Shown: positions 17,601-26,896, counted from the stretch's first letter. The stretch: DNA of 64,000 bases from Tamlana sp. I1 (GCF_015355625.1 NZ_JACLAF010000006.1:1-64000), one strand, 5' to 3'. Translations and numbers: made by a program. Notes: generated by a model not told the origin, from the letters alone.

Positions 17601-18066
17601 GTTAAAACCAGAATTACAAGGCATGGAAGATTATGTTGATGGTATTAAAAACATCGTTGAAGCCCAAGAAAAAGTAGCTTTACGTTATTTTGAAGACGGA
17701 AGTATTGAAGCTGCCATTCCACCATTAAAAGTATTAATACACATGATGGCTTACGGAAATTACGAAGGGAAAACCATGGACGATCCTGAATTGAGAAAGT
17801 TATTTGATAGAGACTACGTATTAAATAGTGACTGGTACAAAGAAAGACTGAAATTAAAACAACAAAAGGACATTCAGTTTTACGCCAATCAAATTGCTTA
17901 TTTAGAAACGTTTGTTACTAACCCTAACAACACGAATATTGCGTCTGAAATGCATATTCAAGAGCGATTAGATCACGTAAAAGATCAATATAACGAAGTT
18001 AGTTCTGAAGCTTACTTAAACAGTTTAGCAGGTACCATTGGAGCCGATCCGTTGTGTAGAAAGTAA
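14611..18066 (+). CDS. PPi-type phosphoenolpyruvate carboxykinase (probable)
   Basis: A single 1151-residue cytosolic protein. Size and sequence character match the PPi-dependent PEP carboxykinases known from Propionibacterium and Entamoeba, which interconvert oxaloacetate plus PPi and PEP plus Pi plus CO2. Supporting features are a PEPCK-like P-loop region with GGGKSEISKS (488-497), the segment YYGYSKKEIKTQIS (330-343) resembling the substrate-binding lysine region of classical PEPCKs, and a large conserved C-terminal lobe containing LTESDAFSTAAGYVGG and VDHDISLLIPEIWARL. The assignment rests on my recognition of family segments and the length, not on an alignment. It has its own -7 box and a strong terminator, so it is monocistronic. 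An uncharacterised PEPCK-related enzyme remains possible. Confidence 0.65.
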   Translation: MQEESRKDIIQFTNLQLASLWLPTFKDKPDSPVKFCNPKFEELTRGMVKHVQANSRLLATHHAPVDSRIQNFLNDYLKDIDTGKSYVIPNNTLILSRKGQAREVSLPPDGDSFESNMVTSKRIKQGILNNPLHDKRTTKGTFHIVEGPLPVPLDKKEVPKVVFAHFLNAAFNPSDELKNLPFTSSQPENEQAKTLVSMMLRPVVCPEVKGVISEKSLEVRFFAPGSLVSNLDFVESIFGNAGDPHLALNDAALDTEHWTGHTGCIILAPQLLKLKKKDLGLPHIDDATERQKNDGMCWTNEDELYNDGGAFKITCRDDRGVVVTIIADNYYGYSKKEIKTQISYSANLYGLVEEEHAGGAIAFARRVMGSTLDGRDYTEFHHNKHSFEDVKSILGDRIEVQPENYAIDKKYPNIIYIPESAYVNTNTNSITWEHNGKEEKLILSPRKTYVHPTGNKFRLEKHQSVDLWRIVDTFAEGIFCHKPCTVSGGGKSEISKSMQNAITYSTFNIQDIEEDFKKADEIIEFDYTTRWKVKDPNRPKSRSFLSEERSLSSAVKLLTPSDENSDEYNKMLEEIPVHIRSLVLFVKRLYRQARGVLNWKDYMSVEIINGENGTGLLHNNTPVVGSYVRIGFNQKGNWLLNKLRSDFSPCEKIQTEDDITASITLPREDFKNLNPEFKNKSLKVVTNCEAHLFQRPDEAVVRGYDKNAELDIVSDGRFLTNYELLKKQDAIDIYNDTIHFDKYTQPVKDFITEIVNSPKEEEYFVLPSHTRIVNGEPTKNPRYLEPNVNVSETEATYLAEVGVRLVRKIKSEDPVINVVNAVLPGRRNNPADKKAGIRALAVYNPIHYQETPELFMDFICSLTGKSPSTTGTGSEGALTKGPFNMLTPTTDLNNALLSHILTESDAFSTAAGYVGGNNQVDHDISLLIPEIWARLEPSDRDPKKLIETGCLEKIDDFEYNGETILASRLGYRITKQFSHLCLNRLFDEPTAVFNEEMLKPELQGMEDYVDGIKNIVEAQEKVALRYFEDGSIEAAIPPLKVLIHMMAYGNYEGKTMDDPELRKLFDRDYVLNSDWYKERLKLKQQKDIQFYANQIAYLETFVTNPNNTNIASEMHIQERLDHVKDQYNEVSSEAYLNSLAGTIGADPLCRK

Positions 18067-18085
18067 ATTTAAACACTTATTGAAC

Positions 18086-18125
18086 ACCTTAAAAAGCCAC
18101 CAAAATTTTGGTGGCTTTTTTATTT
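18086..18125 (+). terminator. Terminator after the PEPCK-like gene (copy 1 of a 35-bp repeat)
   Basis: The stem is AAAAAGCCACCAAAA with TTTTGGTGGCTTTTT, a nearly loop-less perfect palindrome with a T-tail. A 35-base block here (18086-18120) is identical to 40762-40796, which lies after the last gene of the mannan locus. Confidence 0.9.
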
Positions 18126-18305
18126 ATAAAACCCCAAATGTTTAGAACAAAATATTTCCATTGATACTTACCCACCTCTAAACCTGTACTATATTGTCAA
18201 TTACATTTAAAATTCATTCATTTTAAAACATTTATTTTTAGTTTCATTGATAATAAAATAAATTGCTCTAAGTAAATTTTTCAACGCCAACTAAAAATAA
18301 AATTC

Positions 18306-19316
18306 ATGAATCGTATAAAGACGCTCTTATTTGTAATAATCATGCTTAACATGACACAAATTTCAGCACAAAACACACTTGATCGAATTTCAGTAAAGGC
18401 TAATAGTTTTATTTCAAAAAATGGTAAAAAAGTTGTTTTTAGAGGATTAAACACCAGCGATCCTGCAAAATTAGTAAATCAAAATCACTGGAATAAAGCC
18501 TATTTCACCGAAATAAAACATTGGGGCGCAAATATTGTTCGCTTTCCCGTACATCCAACAGCATGGACGAAATTAGGCAAAGAGAAATATTTAAAGCTTC
18601 TAGACGATGGTATAAAATGGGCAACCGAACTTAACCTATATGTAATTATCGATTGGCATAGCATTGGAAATCTACAAACCGAAATGTACCAAAGTGACAT
18701 GTACGACACAACTTTAAAACAAACCTACGATTTTTGGCGTACCATCGCTGTAAAATACGGCGCAAACACAACGGTAGCATTCTACGAACTTTTTAACGAA
18801 CCAACCACTTACAATAACACTTTAGGCACCGCAAGTTGGGACAAATGGAAAGCCATTAACGAAGAATTAATTACTATAATTCGCGCCAATAAAGGCGAAG
18901 GCATCCCTTTAGTTGCTGGCTTCAATTGGGCATACGACTTAACGCCTGTACTTGAAAACCCTATTAACGCCGAAGGCATCGCCTATGTAAGTCATCCGTA
19001 TCCAGAGAAAAGAGAAAAACCTTGGGAAGCACAGTGGACAAAAGACTGGGGATTTATTAAAGACAACTACCCTTTAATACTTACTGAAATTGGTTTTTGC
19101 GGCCCAGAAGATCCAGGCGCACACAGCCCTGTGATAAGCGACGAATCTTACGGTGATGCCATTACAAATTATGCCGATGAAAAAGAAATCTCTTATGTTG
19201 TTTGGGTTTTCGATCCGGAATGGGCACCGCGTTTATTTGAAGATTGGAATTACAAACCTTCACGACATGGTAAATACTTCAAAAAGAAACTTCAAAGTTA
19301 TGCTTCCGATAAATAA
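18306..19316 (+). CDS. GH5 family glycoside hydrolase (endo-mannanase or endoglucanase)
   Basis: A 336-residue secreted enzyme with a signal peptide (cleavage after Ala21, before Gln22). GH5 features are visible: FRGLNTSDP, WGANIVRFPVHPTAW, IDWHSIG, the acid/base Glu165 in YELFNEPT, and the nucleophile Glu261 in LILTEIGFCGP. The catalytic domain fills the whole protein with no added binding module. In this locus, substrates would be the beta-1,4 backbone of glucomannan or mannan; the DWH segment and the FNEP context are also seen in cellulase-like subfamilies. It heads a plus-strand group with two esterases and a GH3, spaced by 26 and 2 bases, so it is the first gene of an operon. Confidence 0.85.
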   Translation: MNRIKTLLFVIIMLNMTQISAQNTLDRISVKANSFISKNGKKVVFRGLNTSDPAKLVNQNHWNKAYFTEIKHWGANIVRFPVHPTAWTKLGKEKYLKLLDDGIKWATELNLYVIIDWHSIGNLQTEMYQSDMYDTTLKQTYDFWRTIAVKYGANTTVAFYELFNEPTTYNNTLGTASWDKWKAINEELITIIRANKGEGIPLVAGFNWAYDLTPVLENPINAEGIAYVSHPYPEKREKPWEAQWTKDWGFIKDNYPLILTEIGFCGPEDPGAHSPVISDESYGDAITNYADEKEISYVVWVFDPEWAPRLFEDWNYKPSRHGKYFKKKLQSYASDK

Positions 19317-19342
19317 TTCAGTTTAAATCAAATACCATTTTA

Positions 19343-20464
19343 ATGAATCTAAATTATATTTCCATACTTCTTATTGCTTTGCTTTTTAATTGTAGAGAAG
19401 CTTCAACAACTGCAGAAAGTACTGAAACAGACAAAACAACCCCAACAAAATATGAAGCAAACAACGAAAACTTTCAATATTTTGGAAGACATGAATTCTT
19501 AGAAAAAAAAGTGGCTCTAATTTCTCCAGCTGCTTACGTTAGTATAAATTTTGAAGGTGATGTTTGCCATGTTTATTTACAAGCGGAACAAGTGCCATAC
19601 AACTATGTGTCTTTCGAATTGGATGGCAAATATTTAGGACGCATAAAAATTGACAGCCAGGCAATGAAACCTTATAAAATTGAGGTGCCTTCAAATTCAA
19701 AACAGCACCATTTAAGAATTTTTAAAGAATCTGAAGTCTTCAACGGACCAGTTCTTTTTGAAGGTATTCAAGTAGTATCTGTTCTACCAAAAAGTAAAGA
19801 CGCCAAATACTACATCGAATTTATTGGCGACTCCATAACCTGTGGTGCCGCTTCCGATGGTAGCACAACCCCTTGTGATGAAGGTGAGTATTTCGATCAT
19901 GAAAACGCATATTATTCTTATGGAAGCAACGTTTCAAAAGCCTTAAATGCCAATTTTGCGCTTAGCTCGGTTTCAGGAATAGGCATGTATAGAAATTGGA
20001 ATGATGAAAACAGTGAAGAACCCATTATGCCTGAGGTATATGAGAATTTATATCTAAATAAAAATCAATCAAAAAAATACGATTTCAAAAAGCAACCTGA
20101 TATTGTTAGCATAGGTTTAGGCACAAACGATTTTTCTAACGGCGATGGTATAAAACCACGTCTTCCTTTTAACGAAGCCAAATATATTTCCAACTACATC
20201 GCATTTATAAAGACGGTGTACAGCAAGTATCCCGATACACAAATTGTATTACTAAACAGCCCAATGATTGGCGGAAACGACAATAAACGTCTTGTTTCCT
20301 ACCTTAAAGAAGTGCAATCGCATTTCACTTCAAAAGCAAAAAAACCAGTTATTTTTGAGTTTCAACAAACATACATGAACGGCTGTGCATACCACCCAAG
20401 TGTTAACGAACACAAAACCATGGCAAGCAATCTAACCCCTTTCTTAAAAAATCTACTTGATTAA
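19343..20464 (+). CDS. CE2-type acetyl esterase lipoprotein (SGNH)
   Basis: The 373-residue protein has a lipobox ending at Cys17 (LLFNC), so it is probably a membrane lipoprotein. An N-terminal jelly-roll of about 150 residues precedes an SGNH hydrolase with block I FIGDSITCG (Ser164), block III GLGTNDF and block V His351 in CAYHPSVNEH. This two-domain order is that of carbohydrate esterase family 2, whose members deacetylate glucomannan and xylan. Removing O-acetyl groups would expose the mannan backbone to the GH5 and GH26 enzymes of the same locus. It follows the GH5 gene by 26 bases and precedes the next esterase by two bases. Confidence 0.85.
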   Translation: MNLNYISILLIALLFNCREASTTAESTETDKTTPTKYEANNENFQYFGRHEFLEKKVALISPAAYVSINFEGDVCHVYLQAEQVPYNYVSFELDGKYLGRIKIDSQAMKPYKIEVPSNSKQHHLRIFKESEVFNGPVLFEGIQVVSVLPKSKDAKYYIEFIGDSITCGAASDGSTTPCDEGEYFDHENAYYSYGSNVSKALNANFALSSVSGIGMYRNWNDENSEEPIMPEVYENLYLNKNQSKKYDFKKQPDIVSIGLGTNDFSNGDGIKPRLPFNEAKYISNYIAFIKTVYSKYPDTQIVLLNSPMIGGNDNKRLVSYLKEVQSHFTSKAKKPVIFEFQQTYMNGCAYHPSVNEHKTMASNLTPFLKNLLD

Positions 20465-20466
20465 AT

Positions 20467-21840
20467 ATGAAATACTGTGTATTTATATGCTGTTTATTTT
20501 TAGGTGAATTGGCTTTCGCCGATGTTATTCTGCCTTCCATGTTTTCAGATCATATGGTTTTGCAACAACAGGATCAAGTACGAATCTGGGGATGGGCAGC
20601 CCCAAATGAAGACATTGTAATTTCCCCATCATGGAGTAACAAAACATACAAAACCAAAGCATCAAACCAAGCCTTTTGGGAATTAAAAATAGAAACTCCT
20701 AAATACGGCGGACCCTTTCAAATTAAAATTAACGGCTATAACGAGCTTGTTTTAAAAGATGTTCTAATTGGTGAAGTTTGGCTTTGTTCTGGACAATCTA
20801 ACATGGAAATGCCTGCCAGTTGGGGCATAAAAAATGGCGATCAAGAAATTGCAGCTGCCAACCATACAAACATTCGTTTTTTTACGGCTCCAAAAATTTC
20901 AGCAAAAAATCCGCAAAATAACATCTTAACACAATGGGAACTTTGCACACCAGAAACCATGAAAAAATCTAGTGCTTTAGCCTATTTTTTTGCCACAAAA
21001 ATTCAAGAAAACTTAAAGGATGTCCCTGTCGGGCTTATAGTATCTGCCTGGGGAGGCACTCCAGCAGAAATATGGATGCCTGAAAACACAATTACTAATA
21101 ATGACACACTAAAAAAAGCTGCTGAAAAACTTAACTCTTCAAAATACGGTCCAATTGAACCTGCCAGAGCCTTTAACAGCATGATTAACCCACTAATTGG
21201 CTACACAATTTCTGGCGTACTTTGGTACCAAGGCGAATCGAATGGTGGCTCAACAGTTTACGACAAAACACTAGAAGCCTTAATAACCTCTTGGCGTCGA
21301 TTATGGCAAAAAGACTTTCCTTTTTATTTGGTGCAAATTGCTCCTTATAATTACGGTGACAATCATTTTGGTGGCGTACAAATTCGCGATGCCCAACGCA
21401 GGGTTTCAAACAACATCCCAAATACCGAAATGGTTGTGATTAGTGATGTTTCCCCTATTGATGACATTCATCCAAAAGACAAAAAATCGGTTGGTTTTCG
21501 TTTGGCGGATATTGCTTTAAAAAAACATTATAAAGTCATTGATGGCTTAGTTGAAAGCCCCAACCTTTCCGCTATAACATTCAAAAAAAATGAAGCCATT
21601 TTAGCATTTCAATACGCCGATGGTCTGCACCAAAAAAACTTGAAATCGCTATTTGAAATCGCAGGGGAAGACCATGTTTTTCACTCTGCAAAATGTAAAA
21701 TAAAAGACCAATTAATTACTGTGAGTTCAAAACAGGTAAAAACACCAAAATATGTGAGATTTGCATGGAAAAACAACAGTCAATCTAACATTTTTAATAA
21801 GGCAAACCTGCCACTTTCTAGTTTTACAACAGAAAATTAA
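20467..21840 (+). CDS. Sialate-O-acetylesterase-like SGNH carbohydrate esterase
   Basis: A 457-residue exported protein with an N-terminal signal segment (cleavage near FADV). An N-terminal beta-domain (LPSMFSDHMVLQQQDQVRIWGWA) leads to an SGNH core with VWLCSGQSNMEMP (nucleophile Ser111), VGLIVSAWGGTPAEIWMP, GVLWYQGESN and a C-terminal DDIHPKDKKSVGFRLA carrying the His. This is the PF03629 family often called 9-O-acetylesterase. In plant- and algal-glycan loci it acts as an acetyl-xylan or acetyl-mannan esterase rather than on sialic acid. Its two-base spacing from the CE2 gene implies co-translation. The two esterases probably remove acetyls at different positions. Confidence 0.82.
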   Translation: MKYCVFICCLFLGELAFADVILPSMFSDHMVLQQQDQVRIWGWAAPNEDIVISPSWSNKTYKTKASNQAFWELKIETPKYGGPFQIKINGYNELVLKDVLIGEVWLCSGQSNMEMPASWGIKNGDQEIAAANHTNIRFFTAPKISAKNPQNNILTQWELCTPETMKKSSALAYFFATKIQENLKDVPVGLIVSAWGGTPAEIWMPENTITNNDTLKKAAEKLNSSKYGPIEPARAFNSMINPLIGYTISGVLWYQGESNGGSTVYDKTLEALITSWRRLWQKDFPFYLVQIAPYNYGDNHFGGVQIRDAQRRVSNNIPNTEMVVISDVSPIDDIHPKDKKSVGFRLADIALKKHYKVIDGLVESPNLSAITFKKNEAILAFQYADGLHQKNLKSLFEIAGEDHVFHSAKCKIKDQLITVSSKQVKTPKYVRFAWKNNSQSNIFNKANLPLSSFTTEN

Positions 21841-21844
21841 TGCT

Positions 21845-24124
21845 ATGAAACGATTAAAAAAATACGCACCATTGGCATTAATACTTACCTCATTTTTAAA
21901 CAGTAATGCACAACAATCCTTTCCAATGAATAAAGAAACAGAACAAAAGATAAACCACTTATTAGAAAAAATGACCATTGAAGAAAAAGTTGGTCAAATG
22001 AATCAATACAATGGTTTTTGGGACGTAACAGGACCAGCTCCTGAAGGCGGAAGTGCCGAAAAAAAATATGAACATTTAAGAAAAGGCTGGGTCGGGTCGA
22101 TGCTTACCGTTCGAGGCGTAGATCAAGTTCGAGCTGTTCAAAAAATTGCTGTAGAAGAAACCCGATTGGGCATTCCGTTAATTATTGGTTTCGATGTGAT
22201 TCATGGCTACAAAACATTAAGTCCCATTCCGCTTGCCGAAGCTGCTAGTTGGGATTTGGAAGCCATTAAAAACTCGGCAAGTATCGCTGCTGCGGAAGCA
22301 TCGGCCTCTGGAATAAATTGGACATTTGGTCCTATGGTAGATATTTCCAGAGATGCCCGTTGGGGTCGTGTGATGGAAGGTGCGGGCGAAGATCCTTTTT
22401 TAGGAAGTAAAATTGCCGAAGCTAGAGTTAAAGGTTTTCAAGGGGAAGATCTTACTGCCACAAACACAATTGCCGCCTGCGCCAAACATTTTGCAGCTTA
22501 CGGATTTGCTGAAGCAGGAAAGGAATACAACACCGCAGATATTGGCACCTCAACCTTACACAACATCGTTTTACCACCTTTTAAAGCCGCTGTAAATGCA
22601 GGCGTAAAAACACTAATGAATTCCTTTAACGAACTTAACGGCGTGCCTGTAACAGGAAGTTCATACCTACAACGTGACCTCTTAAAAGGCGCCTGGGGAT
22701 TTAATGGTTTTGTAATTTCAGATTGGGCATCTATTAACGAAATGATTAGTTGGGGCCATGCCAAAGATAAACGTGAAGCAGCAAGAATAGCAGCTATAGC
22801 AGGTTCCGATATGGATATGGAAGGCTATGTTTATGTTGAAGAATTAGCACAATTAGTAAAAGATGGTGTTGTAGATGAAAAAATAATTGATGATGCTGTT
22901 AGCCGAATTTTAAGAGTGAAATTTGAATTAGGTTTATTTGACGATCCATACAAATATTGTGATGAAGCTCGCGAAAAAGAAACCATAGGAAACCCGAAAC
23001 ACCATGAAGGTGTATTGGACATGGCTAAAAAATCGATTGTACTTTTAAAAAACGAAAACAACCTCCTTCCTCTTAAAAAAGAAGGTCAGAAAATTGCCTT
23101 AATTGGCGCCTTGGCGAACGACAAAAACAGTCCTTTAGGAAGTTGGCGTATTGCTGCCGACAACAATACGGCTATTTCTGTTCTTGAAGGCATGCAACAG
23201 TACACGGGCAATGATTTAATTTTCGAGAAAGGCCCAGACTGCTTCATTGGTAATTCAACTTTTTTAGATGAAGTTATTATAAACAACAGTGATAAAACAG
23301 GTTTAGATGAAGCTGTAAACGCTGCAAAAAAAGCAGATGTTGTGGTTTTAGTTTTGGGTGAGCATGGCTTTCAAACAGGAGAAGGACGAAGCCGAACCGA
23401 TTTAGAACTTCCAGCCTTACAGCAAGAACTATTAGAAGCCGTTTACAAAGCCAATAAACAAGTTGTTTTAGTCCTTAATAACGGGCGACCTTTAGCAATT
23501 AACTGGGCCGACCAAAATATCCCTGCCATTGTTGAAGCTTGGCAACTGGGCACGCAAACAGGACACGCCGTAGCCCAAGTGCTTTATGGCGATTATAACC
23601 CTAGCGGAAAACTCCCCATGACCTTCCCTAGAAATGTTGGGCAAGTCCCCATTTATTACAATTACAAAAACACAGGACGCCCAACTAACAAAGACAATAA
23701 CGTGTTTTGGTCGCACTATTCCGATGTTGAAAAAACACCGCTCTACCCTTTTGGTTTCGGATTAAGTTACACCACTTTTGAATATTCCGATTTGAAACTA
23801 AACGGTACTGCTTTTAAAATTGGGGATGACATTAAAGTTTCTGTCAGCCTTAAAAACACAGGAACACGCGACGGCAAAGAAGTGGTTCAACTTTATATTA
23901 GAGATTTATTTGCTAGCGTAACACGTCCTGTTAAAGAATTAAAAGCTTTTGAATTGGTAGAATTAAAAGCTGGCGAAACCAAAACCATACATTTCACATT
24001 AAATAAAGAAAATCTTGGCTTTTATAACAATAACGGCACCTTTATCGTTGAACCTGGAGACTTCAAATTATTCGTTGGTGGAAGTTCTGTAACGGCTCTG
24101 GAAACAGATTTTGAACTGAATTAG
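21845..24124 (+). CDS. bglX: GH3 family beta-glucosidase-like exo-hydrolase
   Basis: The 759-residue protein, starting MKRLKKYAPLALILTSFLNSNAQQ, has a signal peptide and the GH3 architecture: TIM barrel, alpha/beta sandwich and C-terminal FnIII-like domain (PVKELKAFELVELKAGETKT). The nucleophile is Asp293 in GFVISDWASI. The substrate-binding KHFAAYG segment is at 214-220. The likely acid/base is in the GEHGFQTGEGRSRTDLELP loop. It is a BglX-like periplasmic enzyme. In a mannan locus it would take glucose or mannose units from glucomanno-oligosaccharide ends. The frame opens earlier at 21761, but that part overlaps the preceding gene and lacks a signal sequence, so I use the ATG at 21845, four bases after the preceding stop codon. 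Confidence 0.88.
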   Translation: MKRLKKYAPLALILTSFLNSNAQQSFPMNKETEQKINHLLEKMTIEEKVGQMNQYNGFWDVTGPAPEGGSAEKKYEHLRKGWVGSMLTVRGVDQVRAVQKIAVEETRLGIPLIIGFDVIHGYKTLSPIPLAEAASWDLEAIKNSASIAAAEASASGINWTFGPMVDISRDARWGRVMEGAGEDPFLGSKIAEARVKGFQGEDLTATNTIAACAKHFAAYGFAEAGKEYNTADIGTSTLHNIVLPPFKAAVNAGVKTLMNSFNELNGVPVTGSSYLQRDLLKGAWGFNGFVISDWASINEMISWGHAKDKREAARIAAIAGSDMDMEGYVYVEELAQLVKDGVVDEKIIDDAVSRILRVKFELGLFDDPYKYCDEAREKETIGNPKHHEGVLDMAKKSIVLLKNENNLLPLKKEGQKIALIGALANDKNSPLGSWRIAADNNTAISVLEGMQQYTGNDLIFEKGPDCFIGNSTFLDEVIINNSDKTGLDEAVNAAKKADVVVLVLGEHGFQTGEGRSRTDLELPALQQELLEAVYKANKQVVLVLNNGRPLAINWADQNIPAIVEAWQLGTQTGHAVAQVLYGDYNPSGKLPMTFPRNVGQVPIYYNYKNTGRPTNKDNNVFWSHYSDVEKTPLYPFGFGLSYTTFEYSDLKLNGTAFKIGDDIKVSVSLKNTGTRDGKEVVQLYIRDLFASVTRPVKELKAFELVELKAGETKTIHFTLNKENLGFYNNNGTFIVEPGDFKLFVGGSSVTALETDFELN

Positions 24125-24205
24125 TTGAATGCATCAATGCTTTTCTAACTAAATTTAACACGTAATATAATTTTACAGTGTTATAAAAAATATCCTATCC
24201 TTCTT

Positions 24206-24252
24206 AAAAAAACCTCTGCAAGTTTGTGACGAAACTTACAGAGGTTTTTTTA
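24206..24252. terminator. Bidirectional terminator between convergent GH3 and GH5_7 genes
   Basis: AAAAAACCTCTG-AAGTTT pairs with AAACTT-CAGAGGTTTTTT across a short loop. A- and T-runs on both sides let it end transcription from both converging operons. Confidence 0.85.
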
Positions 24253-24291
24253 TTAGATATAGTCTTTTCAGAAATAACGTGGTCTTACAAA

Positions 24292-25617
24292 CTATTCAAG
24301 CAGCTTTAAATTAGCTTCTTTTATAATTTTTAAGGTAGTACTATCTCTTGCAAAAACAGAGTTTAAGCCCTGTGGTTCCTGAGGTGGATCTGCGGTAAAA
24401 TCGTCGCCACGCTTCCATTTACCGTTTACACGATTAGAATCTGTTTTAGCATATCCCGCAAAGCCCCAAAAATTTAACCCTGCAAGAATGCCGTTTTCAT
24501 TACGACTCTCTACAATACTATTAAAAATAGCATTGTAAAATGTATTTCTATTTTCTACAGAAGCTTCCAAGGACAGACTTTCCTTTTCTCTTGGAAATCC
24601 AAATTCAGACATCACAATAGGCTTTTTTAAAGCTTTAGCTGCAACAATGTGTTCCTCCATATAAGCGTAAGCATTTGCTATTGAAACTTGGGTGCTTTCT
24701 TTTTCATTATTAATATCGTACCATCCCCAATTTTTTGGCCACATGTGCATGGCTAAATAATCTATATTTTTATTATCATGCAGGCGTTTAAACATATCCA
24801 TGTCTTGCAAAAAACCGTGTTTTCCTTCAGTGCCTGTAGACACCAAATGATTTGGATCTAATGTTTTTATCAAGCTTACTGTTTCTTTTAACCAGCCTGA
24901 AAAAGCAGCTTCATGATCTGGCGACATTAACACACGGGGTTCATTGGCCACTTGCCAAGACATAACAGTATGGTCTTCGGTATATTTTAAACCTGAATAC
25001 CTGTTTTTTCGCCCGATAATGAATTTTACATGCGCATAATAGGCTTCTTTACAAGGTTTGCAACTGTGAAATTGCTTGGTGTAATTCATATATTCATCCC
25101 ATGAATATTGTTCTAAAAACGGATTAGGTACTTCGCCATAACCATTCCATTTTAAATATTCCGACATCCCGCCAGACCAAATCCAATTGTTGTTCAAATA
25201 CAAAACGGCATACATGTTTCGTTTACGCATTTCGGCCATCATAAAATCTAAACCGTCTAACAAATCGTCGTTATACACCCCCTGTTCAGGCTGTAAAGCT
25301 GGGTACACTTTCGAGTCGCCCCCATCGCCTTCGGCGCCAACTAAAATGCGTAAATTATCAATTCCAACAGATTTCATTAAATCCAATTCTTTAATTAAAC
25401 GTGCTCTATCGCCACCCTTTTTAGCCCCAATTAGTGGTCCGTACCAATAATTAGCGCCAACAAAATAGTATGGTTTTCCATCTTTAAAAAACCTAGAATC
25501 TTTAACCGTAATTTGTTTTATATTAACATTTCTTACTGTTTTTTTATACTTCGCACTTTTACATGCTGAAAAAAACAAAATGCACAGCATCAATACAATG
25601 GTGTTTTTAATTTTCAT
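24292..25617 (-). CDS. GH5_7-like endo-beta-1,4-mannanase lipoprotein
   Basis: A 441-residue lipoprotein (lipobox FFSAC, Cys19). The GH5 mannanase pattern is clear: FFKDGKPYYFVGANYWYGPLIG at the start of the barrel, NLRILVGAEG, NNNWIWSGGMSEYL, acid/base Glu226 in SWQVANEPR, aromatic HMWPKNWGWY, and nucleophile Glu338 in IVMSEFGFPRE. This order is typical of subfamily 7 mannan endo-1,4-beta-mannosidases. It is the last gene of the minus-strand operon, 11 bases after the GH26 gene. Surface or periplasmic anchoring would let it shorten manno-oligosaccharides for the epimerase/phosphorylase route. Confidence 0.88.
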   Translation of the reverse strand: MKIKNTIVLMLCILFFSACKSAKYKKTVRNVNIKQITVKDSRFFKDGKPYYFVGANYWYGPLIGAKKGGDRARLIKELDLMKSVGIDNLRILVGAEGDGGDSKVYPALQPEQGVYNDDLLDGLDFMMAEMRKRNMYAVLYLNNNWIWSGGMSEYLKWNGYGEVPNPFLEQYSWDEYMNYTKQFHSCKPCKEAYYAHVKFIIGRKNRYSGLKYTEDHTVMSWQVANEPRVLMSPDHEAAFSGWLKETVSLIKTLDPNHLVSTGTEGKHGFLQDMDMFKRLHDNKNIDYLAMHMWPKNWGWYDINNEKESTQVSIANAYAYMEEHIVAAKALKKPIVMSEFGFPREKESLSLEASVENRNTFYNAIFNSIVESRNENGILAGLNFWGFAGYAKTDSNRVNGKWKRGDDFTADPPQEPQGLNSVFARDSTTLKIIKEANLKLLE

Positions 25618-25628
25618 AGTTTAGTCTT

Positions 25629-26882
25629 TTAAATTGGAAGTTTATACATATCTGGCATGTTGTTTTGAAGTACTGCTTTGGGCTTTTGTGAAAAGGCCAA
25701 AAAATCGGCAGTATCTGGCATGCCCGGAACCGGGGTGCAATACGTGTCTTGCGAATTATACCAAAACATCATAAAACCAATTTGATTGTTATTTTTAGTG
25801 ATGGCTTGGTATAAATTTTCGGAATAAAATTTAGAAATAGGAGAATTAACGCCTGGCGTTATAAAGTAACCTGTTTCTGTAAACGCAGCAATTTTTACAC
25901 GCTCAATCGCTAAATCTGAAATTATTTTAAGTTTTTTATTGGAATTATCTACACCCGTTTGTCCTTGATTCTTTAAATCGCCATAATTATCCATGCCTAA
26001 AATATCAACATAAGCATCGCCCGGATAACGCTCTAAATACTGCGCCTGGGTGGTAAAACTATTATCTGGCGAAAAAGCAAAAAGCATATTATTTACTTTT
26101 AGAGTGTCTCGTAAATACTTTACAGTAAACTGCCAAAGCGTTATATATTCTTGAGGTGAACAATATTCACGACCCCACCAAAACCAATTGCCATCAAACT
26201 CATGAAATGGCCTAAAAACAAAAGGGACTAATTTGCCATCTGCTCCAATCATACTTTGCGCAACCTCAGCCACTTTTTCAAGTTTCTTTTTGTAGTAGTC
26301 ATGATTTACACCATTAGGCAAAATACTAGAAAACGCATTTGCTTTTTGGTAGTCGGTCATTTCAGAGGCATAAAAATGTTTGCCTTCAAAAGGCTCTCTT
26401 AAATGCCAACTAAAAATATTAACCATCCCTTTATTATACGCTTCAACAGCATCTGCTTTTATTTCATTTTCCTGCTGAAAAAACCAATTTGAAGCGGTGC
26501 CATCGTTTAAATCATCTGTAATAAACAGAAAATCTGACCCTAATAAGCCAGGGTCGCTTCCTGTTGTTTTTTTAATATCGGAATCGCCAGCATTATCTTT
26601 ATAAAAACTACTAAAAGCATCTTGCTGACCAATAATAAATTTGGTTCTAGACAAGGTTTTTAAATGATAAAAAAGTGCTACAGTTTCGGCAGTTGCATTG
26701 GGATTAACCATATAGGAAGATGTTTCGGCTGGTGTTAATATAAAACCATCATCTGGCGAAGGTTCTTCAACAATTGGCGGTTCTTCCTCAATAAAAATGT
26801 CGTCTTCTTTGGAGCAACTTTCAAAAACTAAAACCAGAAACACTAAGGTTAATAATTTATGATTACTAAATAATTTCACCAT
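25629..26882 (-). CDS. GH26 endo-beta-1,4-mannanase lipoprotein
   Basis: A 417-residue lipoprotein (VFESC, Cys23) with an acidic, proline-containing linker (EEEPPIVEEPSPDDG) typical of surface-exposed Bacteroidota lipoproteins. The GH26 signature FRPFHEFDGNWFWWG carries acid/base Glu228; the nucleophile is Glu336 in AAFTETGYF; SWHLREPFEG is the conserved substrate-binding strand. It cuts the mannan backbone and often releases mannobiose. It is the second GH26 of the operon; the other is at 31112. The acidic linker after the lipid-anchored Cys fits a lipoprotein export signal for the outer surface. Confidence 0.92.
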   Translation of the reverse strand: MVKLFSNHKLLTLVFLVLVFESCSKEDDIFIEEEPPIVEEPSPDDGFILTPAETSSYMVNPNATAETVALFYHLKTLSRTKFIIGQQDAFSSFYKDNAGDSDIKKTTGSDPGLLGSDFLFITDDLNDGTASNWFFQQENEIKADAVEAYNKGMVNIFSWHLREPFEGKHFYASEMTDYQKANAFSSILPNGVNHDYYKKKLEKVAEVAQSMIGADGKLVPFVFRPFHEFDGNWFWWGREYCSPQEYITLWQFTVKYLRDTLKVNNMLFAFSPDNSFTTQAQYLERYPGDAYVDILGMDNYGDLKNQGQTGVDNSNKKLKIISDLAIERVKIAAFTETGYFITPGVNSPISKFYSENLYQAITKNNNQIGFMMFWYNSQDTYCTPVPGMPDTADFLAFSQKPKAVLQNNMPDMYKLPI

Positions 26883-26896
26883 CTATTTTATCATTT

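Noticed and set aside
20467-21840. Sialic-acid metabolism role for the 9-O-acetylesterase-like protein
   Set aside because: No sialidase, sialate lyase or transporter is present; the mannan operon context points to acetylated mannan.
21761-21844. Upstream start of the GH3 gene
   Set aside because: It overlaps the esterase coding sequence and lacks a signal peptide; the ATG at 21845 gives a good one.
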